Below, in pieces: positions 1 to 11,095 of a stretch of 64,000 nt of DNA. Position numbers and translations under genes: made by a program. The notes under the pieces were generated by a model. The model saw only the letters and a program-made list of their open reading frames with translations, did no database searches and was not told the origin of the DNA. Within the stretch, counting starts at the first letter, position 1. Each line of letters begins with the position of its first letter. This DNA is from Hawksworthiomyces lignivorus (Eukaryota; Ascomycota; Sordariomycetes; Ophiostomatales; Ophiostomataceae), in assembly GCA_002917075.1 (NCBI GenBank), contig NTMA01000132.1:30784-94783 (forward strand), written 5' to 3'.

Positions 1-3000
1 GCTCAGGCAGAGCAGAGGCGACGCGAGCTTCTGGTTGGCGGCGGGAGACAGATTCACTAACGCGATCTTCTTCGGCAAGCTCATCGCGCCGCCGCCTCTG
101 CTCTTCTTCCTCGGCCAGCTGCTGCTCCTGCCGCCGCTTGGCCTTCTTGCTGCGTGTACCCGTGCGCACCATCACAGAGGGCCCGTCACCGAGGGCGGTC
201 TCGGAGACGATCCCCCGCGACGAAGACGATCCGGACCCAGAATCGTCCGAATCGTGGTTAGCTCCGGGCGGCGAAGTGCGCCGCCAGTACGACGGGTCAT
301 TCACGACAATATCGGAATCAAACCCCGAAGATGGCATGCCGGCACTCATGATAGCGGCGAACTCGAGGTCGTTGCCATAGTTTGCCTTATTTCCGGGAGG
401 CGATGCAGCCGTAACTGACTTTGTCGCCGGAGGCGAGGAGGTCCTAGACGACTTGGATGATCTGGACGGCTTGCGGCGAGGCAGTTCCTCTTCAACTACT
501 TCGCGCTCGCGGTCGTCGTCTTCAGGAAAGCTGCCGATGGCTTTGAACGGCTCAGAAGGCGGCGGGGGAAGAGGCTGTCTCTCTGCGGCCTCTCGCGCCG
601 CTTTTTCTGCGGCCTCTCTTACTTTGGTCTCCCTTTCCACCGGCAGCTGCTCCTCCTTCTTGTCCTTGTCGCCCTTTTCGCTCTTCTCATCCTTCTTGTC
701 GGCCGACACCACAGCGCCGACAGCGGCAGCCCCCGCAACGGCGCCGATAATGGCTGCCCATCCGGTTTTCTTGCCCGCTGCCTTAGGACCACTCTTCTTA
801 GCCGGTTTGTCAAATCCGGATGTAGTCGGCTCGCTGGCTGCAGCTGCTGCTGCCTCCTTTGGCGCTTCCTTTGGCGCCTCGCGGATGACTTCGCCTCGCG
901 GGCCAATAGTAATTATTTCCGGCTCGACATCGCTGCTGCTAGCGGCGGTGCTTGCCTGCTTTGAGCGGATAGAGGACGAAACCTCCTTCTCCTGCGCATC
1001 TGTCTTCGCCTCTGCTTCCCGCGCCTGCTGCTCCAGCTTCGCCAGCTGCTTCTCGGGGTTCGGCGATGGCACGGGCGTCGGCATGACCAGGTTCAGCACG
1101 GGGCGGTCACGCTCGCAGGACGGGTCCCGCGACTTGAACACGGGCATGGTGAGTGAGCGGCGGCGACCACGGAAAAAGCCGGCGCCGTTACCGTCTATAT
1201 CCATGTCCGCTGCCACGCCAGAGCCCAGGAGGAACCGCGGTAGCTCGCTGGGATAGATTTTGTTGTCGATGCGCACGTCGGCGTCAGGCCCGTCGTAGGG
1301 GCTCTTCTCGGGCCGGCGCTCCATCTCTGGCGGTGTGACGATGCGGATGACAGGCGGCGGCGGATTCGACCTACGACCACGACTGCCGGACCTGTCATCG
1401 CTACGGTCGTCGTCGTCGTCGGCCTCGCCCTCCTTTCTGCGCGGCGAGGAAGGCGAAGAGGAGACGTACTTTTCTACGACGGACTGCTCGGGCGACGTGC
1501 TGCGGGAGCGGATCTGCTCCTCAGCGATGCGGCGGGCGATGGCGGTCTTGCGGTAATAGCGGTCGGCATCCTCGCGGATGTCGCGGTCAGTGCGGCCCTT
1601 TTCGTCGCGGGGCTCGCGGCGGCCGGGGCTGCGGCCGCGGGGTGGCTCGCGCTTGTACTCGTTCTCCTCCATCAAGATGACAGCGTCGGCGGCAGTGATG
1701 GCAGCCCGGTCAATGGGCGCAGTCGAGTGGCTGGTGCGTTCCATGATCTTCTCGGCGTCATGCTGCTCCTGCTCGAGGCTGCTGCGGCGGTCGCGGTCGG
1801 TCTCGCGCGTACGCCCGCGCGAGACCGAGGAGGTAGACGGAGCCGAGGGATGACCAGGCGGGAAGGTGAAGGTCATCGCCGGGCCATCATCCGGCTCGTC
1901 CTTAGCCCAGGACGGTCCGTCGTCAACGGTGACGATGTTGGGAGTCATGGGTCGGATGGGCGTCTGGTGGAGCGGCGTCGCAAATGCGTCATCGGCCACC
2001 TGGTACTGGAAGGGGTCCACGGCCGGTTCCTGTGACAGCAACCCCTTGACTGGGGCCTCGTCATCCTCGCGTTGCTTGCCCTTGCCCTTGTCCTTGGTCG
2101 TGGAATAGCTGATCTCCTCGCCATCGGGGTACACCTTGTAGCGGTCACGCAAATCAATGTTGTCGTTATCGCTAGCTTCGCCGGCAGCACGCCCAGAGTC
2201 GCGCTGCTTCTGCTTCGCCTGCCACTGGCGCTCCTCCTCGGCGCGGCGGCGGGCCAGAGCATTCTCAGCGGCCTCAGCTTCTTCGGCTGCCGCAGTGGCC
2301 GCAGTGGCCGCAACAACAGCGCCGCTGCGACGATCCCCGTCGCGGTAGTAGCGGTCATCTCGGCGGTCGTCGCTGCGGTAGTTATCACGGCGCTTCTCGT
2401 CGTAGCGCGACGACTCGGACGGCTTAGGCTGCTTCTTCGCATAAGCCTCGTACTCGGCATACCGGTCATATTTGTCCTTCTCGTCTTTCTTGCTGTCCTT
2501 TGTGTCTTTCGAGCGAAGCACCTCGGCGGCGGCAACGCCGACAGCGCCGCCCACGGCAGCCGCGATGAGAGGAGACGATCTGCCGCCGCGAGAGTCGCGG
2601 CCAGCGGCCTTCTTTTCGCGTTCGCGCTCACGTTCTGCACGTTCACGCTCACGTTCTAAGCGTTCACGCTCACGTTCTACACGCTCCCGCTCAAGTTCTA
2701 CGCGCTCACGTTCGCGCTCGCGTTCTTCGCGTTCTCTTAGAAGCCGCTCGCGTTCCTTGACTCTGTCTCTCTCTTCCTCACGCTCACGCTCACGCTCACG
2801 CTCCCGTTCCCGCTCTCGCTCGCGTTCACGTTCACGTTCACGTTCACGCTCGCGTTCGCGCTCAGTCTCCCGCACGCGACTGCGCTTGTTGCGGTCCTCG
2901 GAGTCGAGGATGGCTTGGTCGTCGAACACGCGGCTGCTCACGGGTACCACCGGCTTGGGTGTCCGTATCTCGACAGGCTCCTGGCGCCGCCGCCCAGACG

Positions 3001-4729
3001 GTGAGGAGGTCGATGGGGCGGCAACCACGCCGGCCGCTGCCGCTGCGGTTGCGGCCACAGTGGCGGCTGTCACCGCACCGGAAGCAGAACCAGGAGGAGG
3101 GCGATTGTTCGAGCGCGAGTCGGACTGGCTGGGCGGACGAATGTCGAAGTCGTCCGCGCGCACCTCGTCCGCGCGGAAGCCGCAGGGGCTTGTGACATGG
3201 CCGCGCAGCGAGTTGACAGGACCAAAGAGGCGCGGGTCGACAATGGAGGACTGTCGGGAGGGCTGCTGCTGGCGCTGCTCAGTTGGCCGTCTGTACTGGT
3301 GAGGAGAGCCCGCTGGGGGCTTGTCAGACAAGGCGGACGCCGCACCTGCGGCCGCTACGCCGACCGCGGCGCCGATGGCGGCAGAAGCAATGCGGCCTTC
3401 GCCAGATGGGCGAGAGGGCCTAGACGACGACGGCTGGTATGGCAGGTGCATACTCGAGCCATAAGCCAGGCCCGAGTCGTCATCGCTGCTGAAGGAGTCA
3501 GAGGAGTGGTCCTCGTCCTCATCCTCCCACTCGGATTCGTCCGACGACGTTGGCAGGTCACCGTCCTGGTACTGATCGGGACGGCGGTGGGGCCGCGAGG
3601 CCACGAGACCCCGGCCGCCAAACTCGTCCCGGCCGCTGCTGCTGCCGTGACCATGCGAGTGGCGGAATCTCTGGATAGCACTGACGGTGGCGCCCAGCTG
3701 GGTAGGTACGCGGCGGCCAACGCGAGCAAGATCGCGGCGGTTCTCGTCGTGGGCGAGCTGGGCAAGCTCACGGCCGATGCGGATGATCTCCTCGTCGTCG
3801 GTAGGCGGCCGGCTGTTGGAAGGACGAATGCTCTGGGCGTGGCCGTGGCTTGCTGCGGCCGCGGCTGCGGCCGCAGCTGTTGCCGCCGTTGCTGCTGCTG
3901 CGGCGGCTGCCGCAGACCCGGACCCAGACCCAGACGGGGCAAGCGCCAAGTCTTCCTCTTCGCGCGAGACTTCCACGCGCGATCGCGAAATATACCCTTT
4001 GCCGTAAAAGAGGCCGTCTTCGAGGGACGAGGAGCTCCCGTTGTTGAAGCGCAAGAAGCGGCGCCTTCTCCTTCCTGACGAGGCGCGGTGCTGGTGGCGC
4101 GTCGGAGACGAGCGGCGGTTCCCTCGGAAAAAGGAGATGATCCCGGTTACGGTGGACTTGGGTGCTGAGATGTTGAGGAGCGAGTCGGACGTGGAGGAGG
4201 TAGAAGAGGAGCCGGAGGTGGAGCCGGCGCGACGACTGCGGGTGGCATCACGGGGACCCGCCCGGCTGGCGGCGTACGGTTGAGGCTGGGGCGACCGGCG
4301 CGGTTGCATTTCGGGGTCGTGCTGCCGCCGGCGGTCGTAGTAGTAAGGGTCTGAGTCGTTTCGTCCGGAGCTCGCTGTCGCTGGTGTTGCTGCCGGCGCC
4401 GGCATGCCGAAGCTATTGTTGTAGTAGCTGTCGGCTTCGCCGCCATGACGCGGCTGCGGTACTAAGGGGGATGCGTTGGTGGCTCTTCGTTGTTGTGGAG
4501 ACCACTGCTGGTCCTGGTTCCGTTCCTGGTCCATCCCTCTGGAGAAGTTTCTGTCTGCATTTCGATCGCGTTGCACCGAGCCCGACACCGACGCTGCTGC
4601 TGCCGGCGCTACGCTGTCTCGCGCAGAGAATTGGGAAGAATCGGCGACATCGTCAGAGCGCCTGCGTTCCCGCTTGCGCCTGCTGCGTCGCGCACTCTCC
4701 GGGCTGCGGCGGCGTCCTTCGCGGACCAT
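1..4729 (-). CDS. Giant low-complexity protein, N-terminal part (fungal involucrin-repeat/leashin-like candidate), truncated by window edge
   Basis: A single minus-strand frame stays open from the ATG at 4729 to the left edge, giving 1576 complete codons and no stop, so only the N-terminal part is present. The protein starts MVREGRRRSPESARRSRRKR and is Arg/Ser-rich, then largely disordered. Visible segments are a poly-Ala run near residues 270-296, a Ser/Asp/Glu acidic patch near 395-416, a long Glu-Arg dipeptide run near 618-703, and several Ala/Gly-rich hydrophobic stretches (near 448-463, 553-572, 722-737 and 1323-1338). Close to the edge are the segments SAGMPSSGFDSDIVVNDPSY and WRRTSPPG. 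From memory, this composition and the acidic and NDPSYWRR-like segments resemble the very large fungal proteins annotated as involucrin repeat protein, the group I associate with leashin (Woronin-body tether). That assignment is inference. The exon appears intronless. The frame is very likely coding; the family is uncertain. Confidence 0.8.
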   Translation of the reverse strand, partial: MVREGRRRSPESARRSRRKRERRRSDDVADSSQFSARDSVAPAAAASVSGSVQRDRNADRNFSRGMDQERNQDQQWSPQQRRATNASPLVPQPRHGGEADSYYNNSFGMPAPAATPATASSGRNDSDPYYYDRRRQHDPEMQPRRSPQPQPYAASRAGPRDATRSRRAGSTSGSSSTSSTSDSLLNISAPKSTVTGIISFFRGNRRSSPTRHQHRASSGRRRRRFLRFNNGSSSSLEDGLFYGKGYISRSRVEVSREEEDLALAPSGSGSGSAAAAAAAATAATAAAAAAAAASHGHAQSIRPSNSRPPTDDEEIIRIGRELAQLAHDENRRDLARVGRRVPTQLGATVSAIQRFRHSHGHGSSSGRDEFGGRGLVASRPHRRPDQYQDGDLPTSSDESEWEDEDEDHSSDSFSSDDDSGLAYGSSMHLPYQPSSSRPSRPSGEGRIASAAIGAAVGVAAAGAASALSDKPPAGSPHQYRRPTEQRQQQPSRQSSIVDPRLFGPVNSLRGHVTSPCGFRADEVRADDFDIRPPSQSDSRSNNRPPPGSASGAVTAATVAATAAAAAGVVAAPSTSSPSGRRRQEPVEIRTPKPVVPVSSRVFDDQAILDSEDRNKRSRVRETEREREREREREREREREREREREREREREEERDRVKERERLLREREERERERERVELERERVERERERLERERERAEREREREKKAAGRDSRGGRSSPLIAAAVGGAVGVAAAEVLRSKDTKDSKKDEKDKYDRYAEYEAYAKKQPKPSESSRYDEKRRDNYRSDDRRDDRYYRDGDRRSGAVVAATAATAAAEEAEAAENALARRRAEEERQWQAKQKQRDSGRAAGEASDNDNIDLRDRYKVYPDGEEISYSTTKDKGKGKQREDDEAPVKGLLSQEPAVDPFQYQVADDAFATPLHQTPIRPMTPNIVTVDDGPSWAKDEPDDGPAMTFTFPPGHPSAPSTSSVSRGRTRETDRDRRSSLEQEQHDAEKIMERTSHSTAPIDRAAITAADAVILMEENEYKREPPRGRSPGRREPRDEKGRTDRDIREDADRYYRKTAIARRIAEEQIRSRSTSPEQSVVEKYVSSSPSSPRRKEGEADDDDDRSDDRSGSRGRRSNPPPPVIRIVTPPEMERRPEKSPYDGPDADVRIDNKIYPSELPRFLLGSGVAADMDIDGNGAGFFRGRRRSLTMPVFKSRDPSCERDRPVLNLVMPTPVPSPNPEKQLAKLEQQAREAEAKTDAQEKEVSSSIRSKQASTAASSSDVEPEIITIGPRGEVIREAPKEAPKEAAAAAASEPTTSGFDKPAKKSGPKAAGKKTGWAAIIGAVAGAAAVGAVVSADKKDEKSEKGDKDKKEEQLPVERETKVREAAEKAAREAAERQPLPPPPSEPFKAIGSFPEDDDREREVVEEELPRRKPSRSSKSSRTSSPPATKSVTAASPPGNKANYGNDLEFAAIMSAGMPSSGFDSDIVVNDPSYWRRTSPPGANHDSDDSGSGSSSSRGIVSETALGDGPSVMVRTGTRSKKAKRRQEQQLAEEEEQRRRRDELAEEDRVSESVSRRQPEARVASALPE
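2620..2875. repeat. Hexamer-based repeat encoding an (ER)n run
   Basis: Imperfect tandem hexamers of the type CTCACG/CGTTCA on the plus strand encode an almost uninterrupted Glu-Arg (occasionally Glu-Arg-Leu/Val) run on the minus strand inside the giant protein. The opposite strand is also open and would read Arg-Ser repeats, which is a by-product of the hexamer. Confidence 0.85.
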
Positions 4730-5248
4730 CGTCGGGAGAGGATGATGAGCGGACTAGCAGCTATAGCAGCTGCTGCCGCGACGGATTTAGAGTGTGTACG
4801 TGGTGGTTATCTTGTTTATGTCTGCTGTCTTCTGAAGTGTAAAAAGGGTAGATGCACCGATCTTGAGCATCTCGTGTCGTCAAAGGAAATTCAGTAAAGT
4901 AACAGAACGTTTTTGTCTTAATGAAGTCTGTTATTATTATCGTTCTGATGGATAAAAGAGGAGAAAATTCATTATACGGTCTATGCTTTACAGTGGATCA
5001 AAAGGGAAAAATCATAACAAAAGGTAAGGATGTCCAGCACGAATAGGTAACAGTAACTGGGGTGGGAGCGGGCGGATAAGGCCTCCGAGTCCACACACAC
5101 AGAAAAAGATAATCTCAGTATCTCCCAGTTGAGCGGGTGACAAGGGAGAAGACGCTGATGGATGGAGGGAGAGGGTTCGTTCTCTGTGTGTTTTTTGAAG
5201 AAAAGCGGTGGCTGGGGGGGGGGGAGAAGGGTATATTGTGGTGGGTAT

Positions 5249-5281
5249 TGGATGGATGGATGGACTGGATGGTTGGATGGG
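5249..5281. repeat. GGAT tetranucleotide microsatellite (imperfect)
   Basis: The units read GGATGGATGGATGGACTGGA and continue, lying just upstream of the giant gene and 520 bp from its ATG. Confidence 0.8.
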
Positions 5282-7449
5282 TTTGAGATGTGGGTGTGGA
5301 CATGAGGGGAGGAGAAGCCGTCTGGAAGGGCAAATTGCAGTACGACTAATATGGAGTAACTACGAGCATCGTACAGAAAGGCTCACAAAACAAGGGCGCG
5401 CCCAGGTCTACGGAGTAACTGTGTACGAGAAGGTGCGTCCGTCGCAGTTGTTCATCTACCACAAACCCTGCCTGTTCTACCGCGGCCAAATCACATGCCC
5501 TGCCACGTGTCGTTTGAAGGTTCCCTTTTTGTGTCTCTCTACGATGCGCTTCTCTTGCTTTGGGAGGAAAGTGCGCTGTGAATTAGTTGCAGCTATCATA
5601 TGTGGATGTTCGCAATTGCCTGCGCTGAGCTGTGCTGTGAGGCCGTCTCTCAAAATTAAAAGGAAAGTGGGAGGTGAGACACTGCCAGCTGGCACAGAAC
5701 GCTAGAAATTCGCCTTCCTTCTTTTTTTCGGCAATTTTCGTAATGCCTGCATCTAAAAATCCCAATGCGCAATCTCACGTATAAACAAATATAATAGGGC
5801 GTGTTCCGAGCATAAACAAGGGAATAACGGACAGGGGGTGGGCCAAGGTCAGCTGAAGGCTGCATTGGCGTCGACCAGGCAATTTGGGCGGAAGCAAGCT
5901 GGCTGGCTGGCTGTCCTGTCCCCGAAGCGGATCTAAGCTCACGGTAGTTCAAGGTCGCAGTGGCGCTTTTCTCGACACAGCGAATAAATAAGCTTAGCTG
6001 CAACACCAGCAAGCAATTGCTCGTAAAATCAGGGTTTTTGGAGTATGTATGGCTAAAAAAAAAGCTTCTATAATGAGGCTCATCGCACACGTAGATTTCG
6101 ATCTTGGGCGTGCTTGCCCTCGTTTCCTATGAGTTGAGAACTAACTCGTCCGGAGAACTTCACCTAAAACATATGTATCAGGCATGCAACAATAGTAAAC
6201 AAATAATTATTTCTAGCTCGCTCGCAGGAGCAGCTAAGGAGTAAGAGTAATTATGACTTTCTTCAAAGTGCGCACGATTCACGCGTAGTTGCGAGGTATT
6301 CCACAAATAACAGAGAAAAGCTGGATACGGAGCACAGTATGTATGCAGTCCACTTGGTATTATTCCTTTGCGCTAGGCAGGGAAGAAGCTCCCATGAAAG
6401 CTGGGCTAATTGGAGCCCAGTTTGACGGGTTTTATTATTGTGCGTTATAGCGCTGGGCGGTTTCAGACTGTTTTTATTCGTCTGCTGTTGGCCGCCACCG
6501 CCGGCCTCTAGTGGCCAGTCCCGTCAGTAAATGATAAAAGAAAAGCGGGGCCTGGCCGTTGCGCGAGGCCAGCGGACAGCATATTCGTGGTGCTGCTTAC
6601 GTAGCTCGAGTTGACGACCAGCTTGCTTTCGGAGAGAGCGATTTGCATCGCGAAAGAGAATGCCAGCACTACAAAGCAAGTCTCTCTGGCTGCAACAGGA
6701 TCCTTTGTATGTGATGGCAAGCCATATGATCAATAAAGAATAAAAAGTGTCGAATTATCAGGAACTGCGTCACATATATGAGATATCTGGCAGCAACCAA
6801 ACGTGCACAATGCAGCGTAAAACTTGCCTCATAAAGGCGCAGAGCCTCTCTTGGCCTGCCAGTGGTCAGTTGCGCCTCTCGGCATTTGAATGCGCCTCAT
6901 GCCATCGGAGGACTGGAATGAAAATTAAAGTGCAACGGCGCAGACAGGAGCGTAAATCTAGTTAAGGCGAGAGGGTGAAAAAAGAAAACAAAATAAGAGA
7001 GAAACTCATTGGAAAATATTTTGTCTCGGGAACACCCGCCACTGATCACCACATCGGAATGTTGAAATTGGCGACTCTGATCACTGTAGTTGAATAATAA
7101 TAGATGAGGGATCGTGAATTTACAAGAGATTTGCAGCATATATCTCATAAGACGAAAGAACACAGAGAAAGAATCACGTCTTGGTGCAAAGAACCTACAA
7201 CAACTAAGAACTACAATATTTATCACAGTTGCACTATTATTGACTCACAGGCACGTGTAATGCGCTCTAAAGAAAATCACCTGAAGAGAAGAAGGGCATC
7301 ATCATGGTAAATGGGTTTTTTTACTCTTTCTTTTCTGTATGTACACATCTGACAAGGGAATCCTTGCGGACCTTCCTCCTAAGCTCACACATATCCTCTC
7401 TTTCCACGGACCCGACAGGTACCAAAATCCTACAAAAGCCCATGAGCCC

Positions 7450-7469
7450 AAAAAAAAAAAAAAAAAAAA
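7450..7469. repeat. Poly(A) tract of 20
   Basis: An uninterrupted run of 20 A lies downstream of the SAM-HMG gene's stop codon. On the minus strand it reads poly(T). Confidence 0.9.
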
Positions 7470-7914
7470 GGAGAAAACCCGTTTCCCTTCCCAAAACCAG
7501 TGTTCCCTCCCTAGAAAATTGGCCGTCCCAAACCATCCCTTCCGAGAAATAAAACAAGTCAATGCAAATGGGTAACCGTTCCCTCTATCGCCTCATAAAT
7601 GCAGTTCCCACCCTCCTGCAGATGCTCCAGAATCCCCGTTTCCTATCGCGTTTCTACGTTCAAGCGTGAGAGAGAAATGTGTTCAAGAAAGAGAAGAATG
7701 TAAATATCGGCCAATGTCTAAGGTACGCGTTGTGCGCTCAAGAGCGAAGTAGAAGAAAAAAAAAAATGAGAAAGTGTCGTAAAGATTCGTAGTTCTGCGA
7801 GTCTGCCTCGTGCCGTTGTCGTAAACTAGTAATATGCAAGTAAAAGATTTTCGGTGTCGACTCATTCCGGGGGGAGGAGCCCCCGCTGGCGTGGTACATC
7901 ATCCACTGATTTCC

Positions 7915-10065
7915 TCATGAACGATATTCAAACGGAGGTACACCGGACTGCCGCAGAATGGGGCTCACCACGTGCTCTTTGTAGGCGGGTGAATGCTCAA
8001 CGACCGATCCCTGCGGATACGGCCAGGAAGGTGAGTGCTTGCGTTCTGACATATGGCGTGTCGGCGGCGGGGAGGTCGGCGAGTGATGGGAAGAAACAGA
8101 AGAGTGGTGGGTGTGGTGTGGAGGTGCTGCAGGCAGCTGAGGCGACAGAGGCGCCGCAGGCTTGTCTGATAGAAGCGCGTGGATGGGCAAAGAACTTTCG
8201 AGTGGCGTGCGCGGATAGCTGCTCGTGTATGAGGACGCTGACCCGTTGCTGGCGCTGCTGCTGCTCGCCGTCATGACGGGCGGAGGCAGGCCAGGGCTGG
8301 TCGCCGTGGAAGGTGGCGCGTTGGAGACCCCGGCAAAGCTGCTCGCATTTTCCACTTGAGTGCTGGGAGGCAGTCCATTGTGAGCCAGCCGCCTGTCATC
8401 AAACATATCAGACAGAGATGGCAGGTTGACCTGGCTGCTCAGGCCATTGTCGCTGCGCCGGGGCGAGTGGGCGGATGCTGCTTCGCGAGGGCTCATGCTG
8501 GGTTGTGGAGGCGGCGACCGCTCTGAGCGGTACTCCGAGGCATGGTGCTGCGTCGGCGAATGCACCGGGCCGTCAAAATGCCCGTTCTGGGGGCCAGGTG
8601 TTGGGGAAGCCGAGTAGCGAGAATCCGTAGCAGAGGCCGTCGACCCGATGCGGCGCTTCCGGCTCGGATGCGGATGGTGCGCCTCGTGTTCATTCTGGCT
8701 TTCGCTGCCACTCCTTGACGTTCTTTCTGACACGCTCCGTGCCCGCTGGTCGTGTGGCTGATGATGTGCCCCTGCAGGCGGCGAGGCAGAGTCGGTGGCG
8801 GATGAAGATTGCGCAGAAGAAGTCCCGAAATCAGACAGCTTTATCCGCTTAAAAGCGTCCTTGTCTACAGAACAGGAGAGGACCCATGTTAGAATTCACA
8901 TTGCCCGGGTCAAGACGAAAAAAAAAGGATATCGCAACGCATGCGTGAGAGATCACATAGAGATAAACAGATACTAGCCTTCCGACGACATGACCTCCCA
9001 GCAACAGAATTCAGGGGGGAAACAACATGATTGTCAAGGACGTTGCGTACCGGTAGCGGGGAAGAAATAAGACACACCTTGCGTCTGGTTTGAGTGTTTT
9101 GCCTTGAACTCTTGCAGGTACAGCATGTACTTCTTGTACTCGGGCGTCTTCTTGTACTCGCTAAGGTCGTGGTTGTACTTGTCCTTGGCAGCTTGGGCCT
9201 GCGTCTCAAAAGGCTCGCGCTCAGCTGGCGACAGGCTCTGCCAATTCTCGCCGACAAGTTTGGCAATTTCAGTGAAGGATAGATTTCTCCCCTTCAGGTC
9301 CTCACGCATTTCTATTTACCAGGGTCAGCCATGGATGCTACAAGCCACAAATAGAACCATCCCGCAGCAGAGCGAGCTAGGAGACTTACTGTTTGAGAAG
9401 AGCACATATGCCGAAGGCGGGCGCTCTGGAGCACATTCATCCGGCTGTCACATCGCAGAATGAGTCAGCGTCTCTGGCTCTCTCTTCTCCGAAGATAATT
9501 GTTTCCTCTGTCCCCCGTTTCCGCTTGTCTCACTCACCTTCGGATGTCTGCGGTATTTGCGCTTGGCCAAAACACCTGGTACAGCGCCTCGAGAATCCAG
9601 ATTAAAATTGGCTGCACCCGGCTTAGACGAGGCATCAGGCCGAGGAGCGTCCTCAACGGTGGGGCGAGTGGGAGAGCCCAGAGCAACATCTGGAGCAATC
9701 CCACGGAAATTTGCAATCCGTCTCTGGAGCTTCTGTTCAAAGCAAATGTGATTAGCCTCAGCACAACGAATGGCTCGGGTCCGCAGGCTCTTGGCTGCGT
9801 AAAATTTGATTCTCAAATTACAAAAAGGGCTTCTTACTCTTCGGTGGCCAAGTTTTACGCCGAGGGCATCACTAGATACGAGTAAAAATGACGGTCAGCG
9901 TTGGGCATCTAAGAATCCAAGGATTTCCAAACTCAAAGCAACATACAGGTCTGACTCAGTAATATCTAAGATGGTTTCCCAGGTGTCGAAACCTTGGTCT
10001 ACAAAGGCATCTAGATACTGAGTGAGCCCAAGCTCCTCGAGCACCTCTTCCAGTTGTTGCGCCAT
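7915..10065 (-). CDS. HMG-box DNA-binding protein with N-terminal SAM domain
   Basis: The model has six exons: 10065-9947, 9871-9838, 9732-9538, 9444-9390, 9311-9078 and 8864-7915. Phases agree at every junction and give 528 aa. Introns start GTATGT, GTAAGA, GTGAGT, GTAAGT and GTGTGT and end in AG. Exons 1-3 encode a SAM (sterile alpha motif) domain at about residues 2-62 (LGLTQYLDAFVDQGFDTWET, ending LGHRRKLQRRIAN). Exons 3-5 encode a basic lead-in (KRKYRRHPK) and an HMG box from about residue 121 to 190 (PERPPSAYVLFSN, then KMREDLKGRNLSFTEIAKL, VGENWQSLSP and YKKTPEYKKYMLYLQEFKAK). The last exon is Ser/Pro/His-rich and probably disordered. The HMG box bends DNA and SAM usually mediates self-association, so a nuclear transcriptional regulator is likely. 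The target is unknown. Exon 2 is only 34 nt. The start at 10065 gives MAQQLEEVLEELGL; the frame is open further upstream. Confidence 0.88.
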
Positions 10066-11029
10066 GCAGCGCAATTCGTCGAGATTGGTGCCTTTTCTCT
10101 CCTCGCAGATGGTGGTAATAGTCGCCCGTGTAAAATAGAAAATTCAAATGGCTCGCTTCGAAGATATGGGGAACGGCGCCGAGCTCGATCAAATGCGGTC
10201 TCTTCAGGATCTGTTTAGCTGGCTCAACAGGGTCGTGGTTGGATCCTGTTTTACTACAAGGAATGATCAAAAGGTTTGAAGCTGCCGTTTAAGCTCGGCT
10301 TGGCTCGTTCCACACTGCTGTCAACGGCAAAAGAGGTCCAGGTTCGATAATAGACTGCCAGTGCCCAGAAAGAGAAAACACTTCGTATAAAAAAGATCGT
10401 GCGGTGCCAAAATAAGACAATTCAGACAAGATGTGAGATATCTATAATGTTTATGTCAGTCAGCAGAACGGACCTGATAAGCTAATTGCTCTCGCAAAAG
10501 CAGGATGATCGAGATATAATGGAGAACGACAGGCGAGGCAAACCAGAAGTGCAAACCAGCAGGTGAAGCAGGAAAAAAAGGTTGGAAGAAAGGGTAGGAG
10601 GGGTGAACAGTGTGCAGGAGTAAGAGGGGCGACGATCTCGGCATTGGCTCTGAACGTCACGGAATAGTTGACACGCCTAAAGCTAAGGAAATGCTAGCAG
10701 CACAGCTAGCAGGTGGCCCAGAACTCAGGCCGCCGTGCGGACGACGGGAATAGGCTTGAGAAGGCAGCATGCAATTGGACAAACGAGCCGGATTGGCAGA
10801 GGAGTAAAGCCCCAAATGGAAAGCGAAATGTAAAGAGATCAAAAGACAAAGGTGCAAAGCCATACCCGTTGATGTAACAGAAGAAAACCCAATGCAGACA
10901 AGCGGACAGGGCTCTTGCTCATCATAGCGGCTGAGATTGCTCGGACAAGAGAGATGCAGGTAGAGAGAGACAACTGTGTCTGTCAGGTTGTCTGCTGTGG
11001 CATGTACCTTGTGGTCGTGTACGTGTATT

Positions 11030-11095
11030 ATGTATATATGTATGTAGATGTATATATATAAAATATATACATTGAAAAAATATATAAAATCAACA
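11030..11095. repeat. AT-rich TATA/TGTA simple sequence
   Basis: Alternating TATATG, TATATA and AAAATATATA sequence in a short stretch. It may be an unwinding-prone element or simple microsatellite. Confidence 0.75.

Larger units (their letters stand above)
4730..7914. other. Intergenic, no convincing gene
   Basis: This interval separates the start of the giant protein gene (minus) from the stop of the SAM-HMG gene (minus), so it should hold the giant gene's promoter and the SAM-HMG gene's 3' region. It contains a GGAT microsatellite near 5249-5281, a TACGGAGTA-type motif near 5409, and a run of 20 A at 7450-7469. Short open frames lack coding character. No tRNA or other RNA gene was recognised. 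Confidence 0.5.

Noticed and set aside
2472..3302. Plus-strand RS-repeat protein (276 codons), resembling an SR splicing factor
   Set aside because: It is the complement of the Glu-Arg run in the 1576-codon minus frame and has no RNA-recognition domain.
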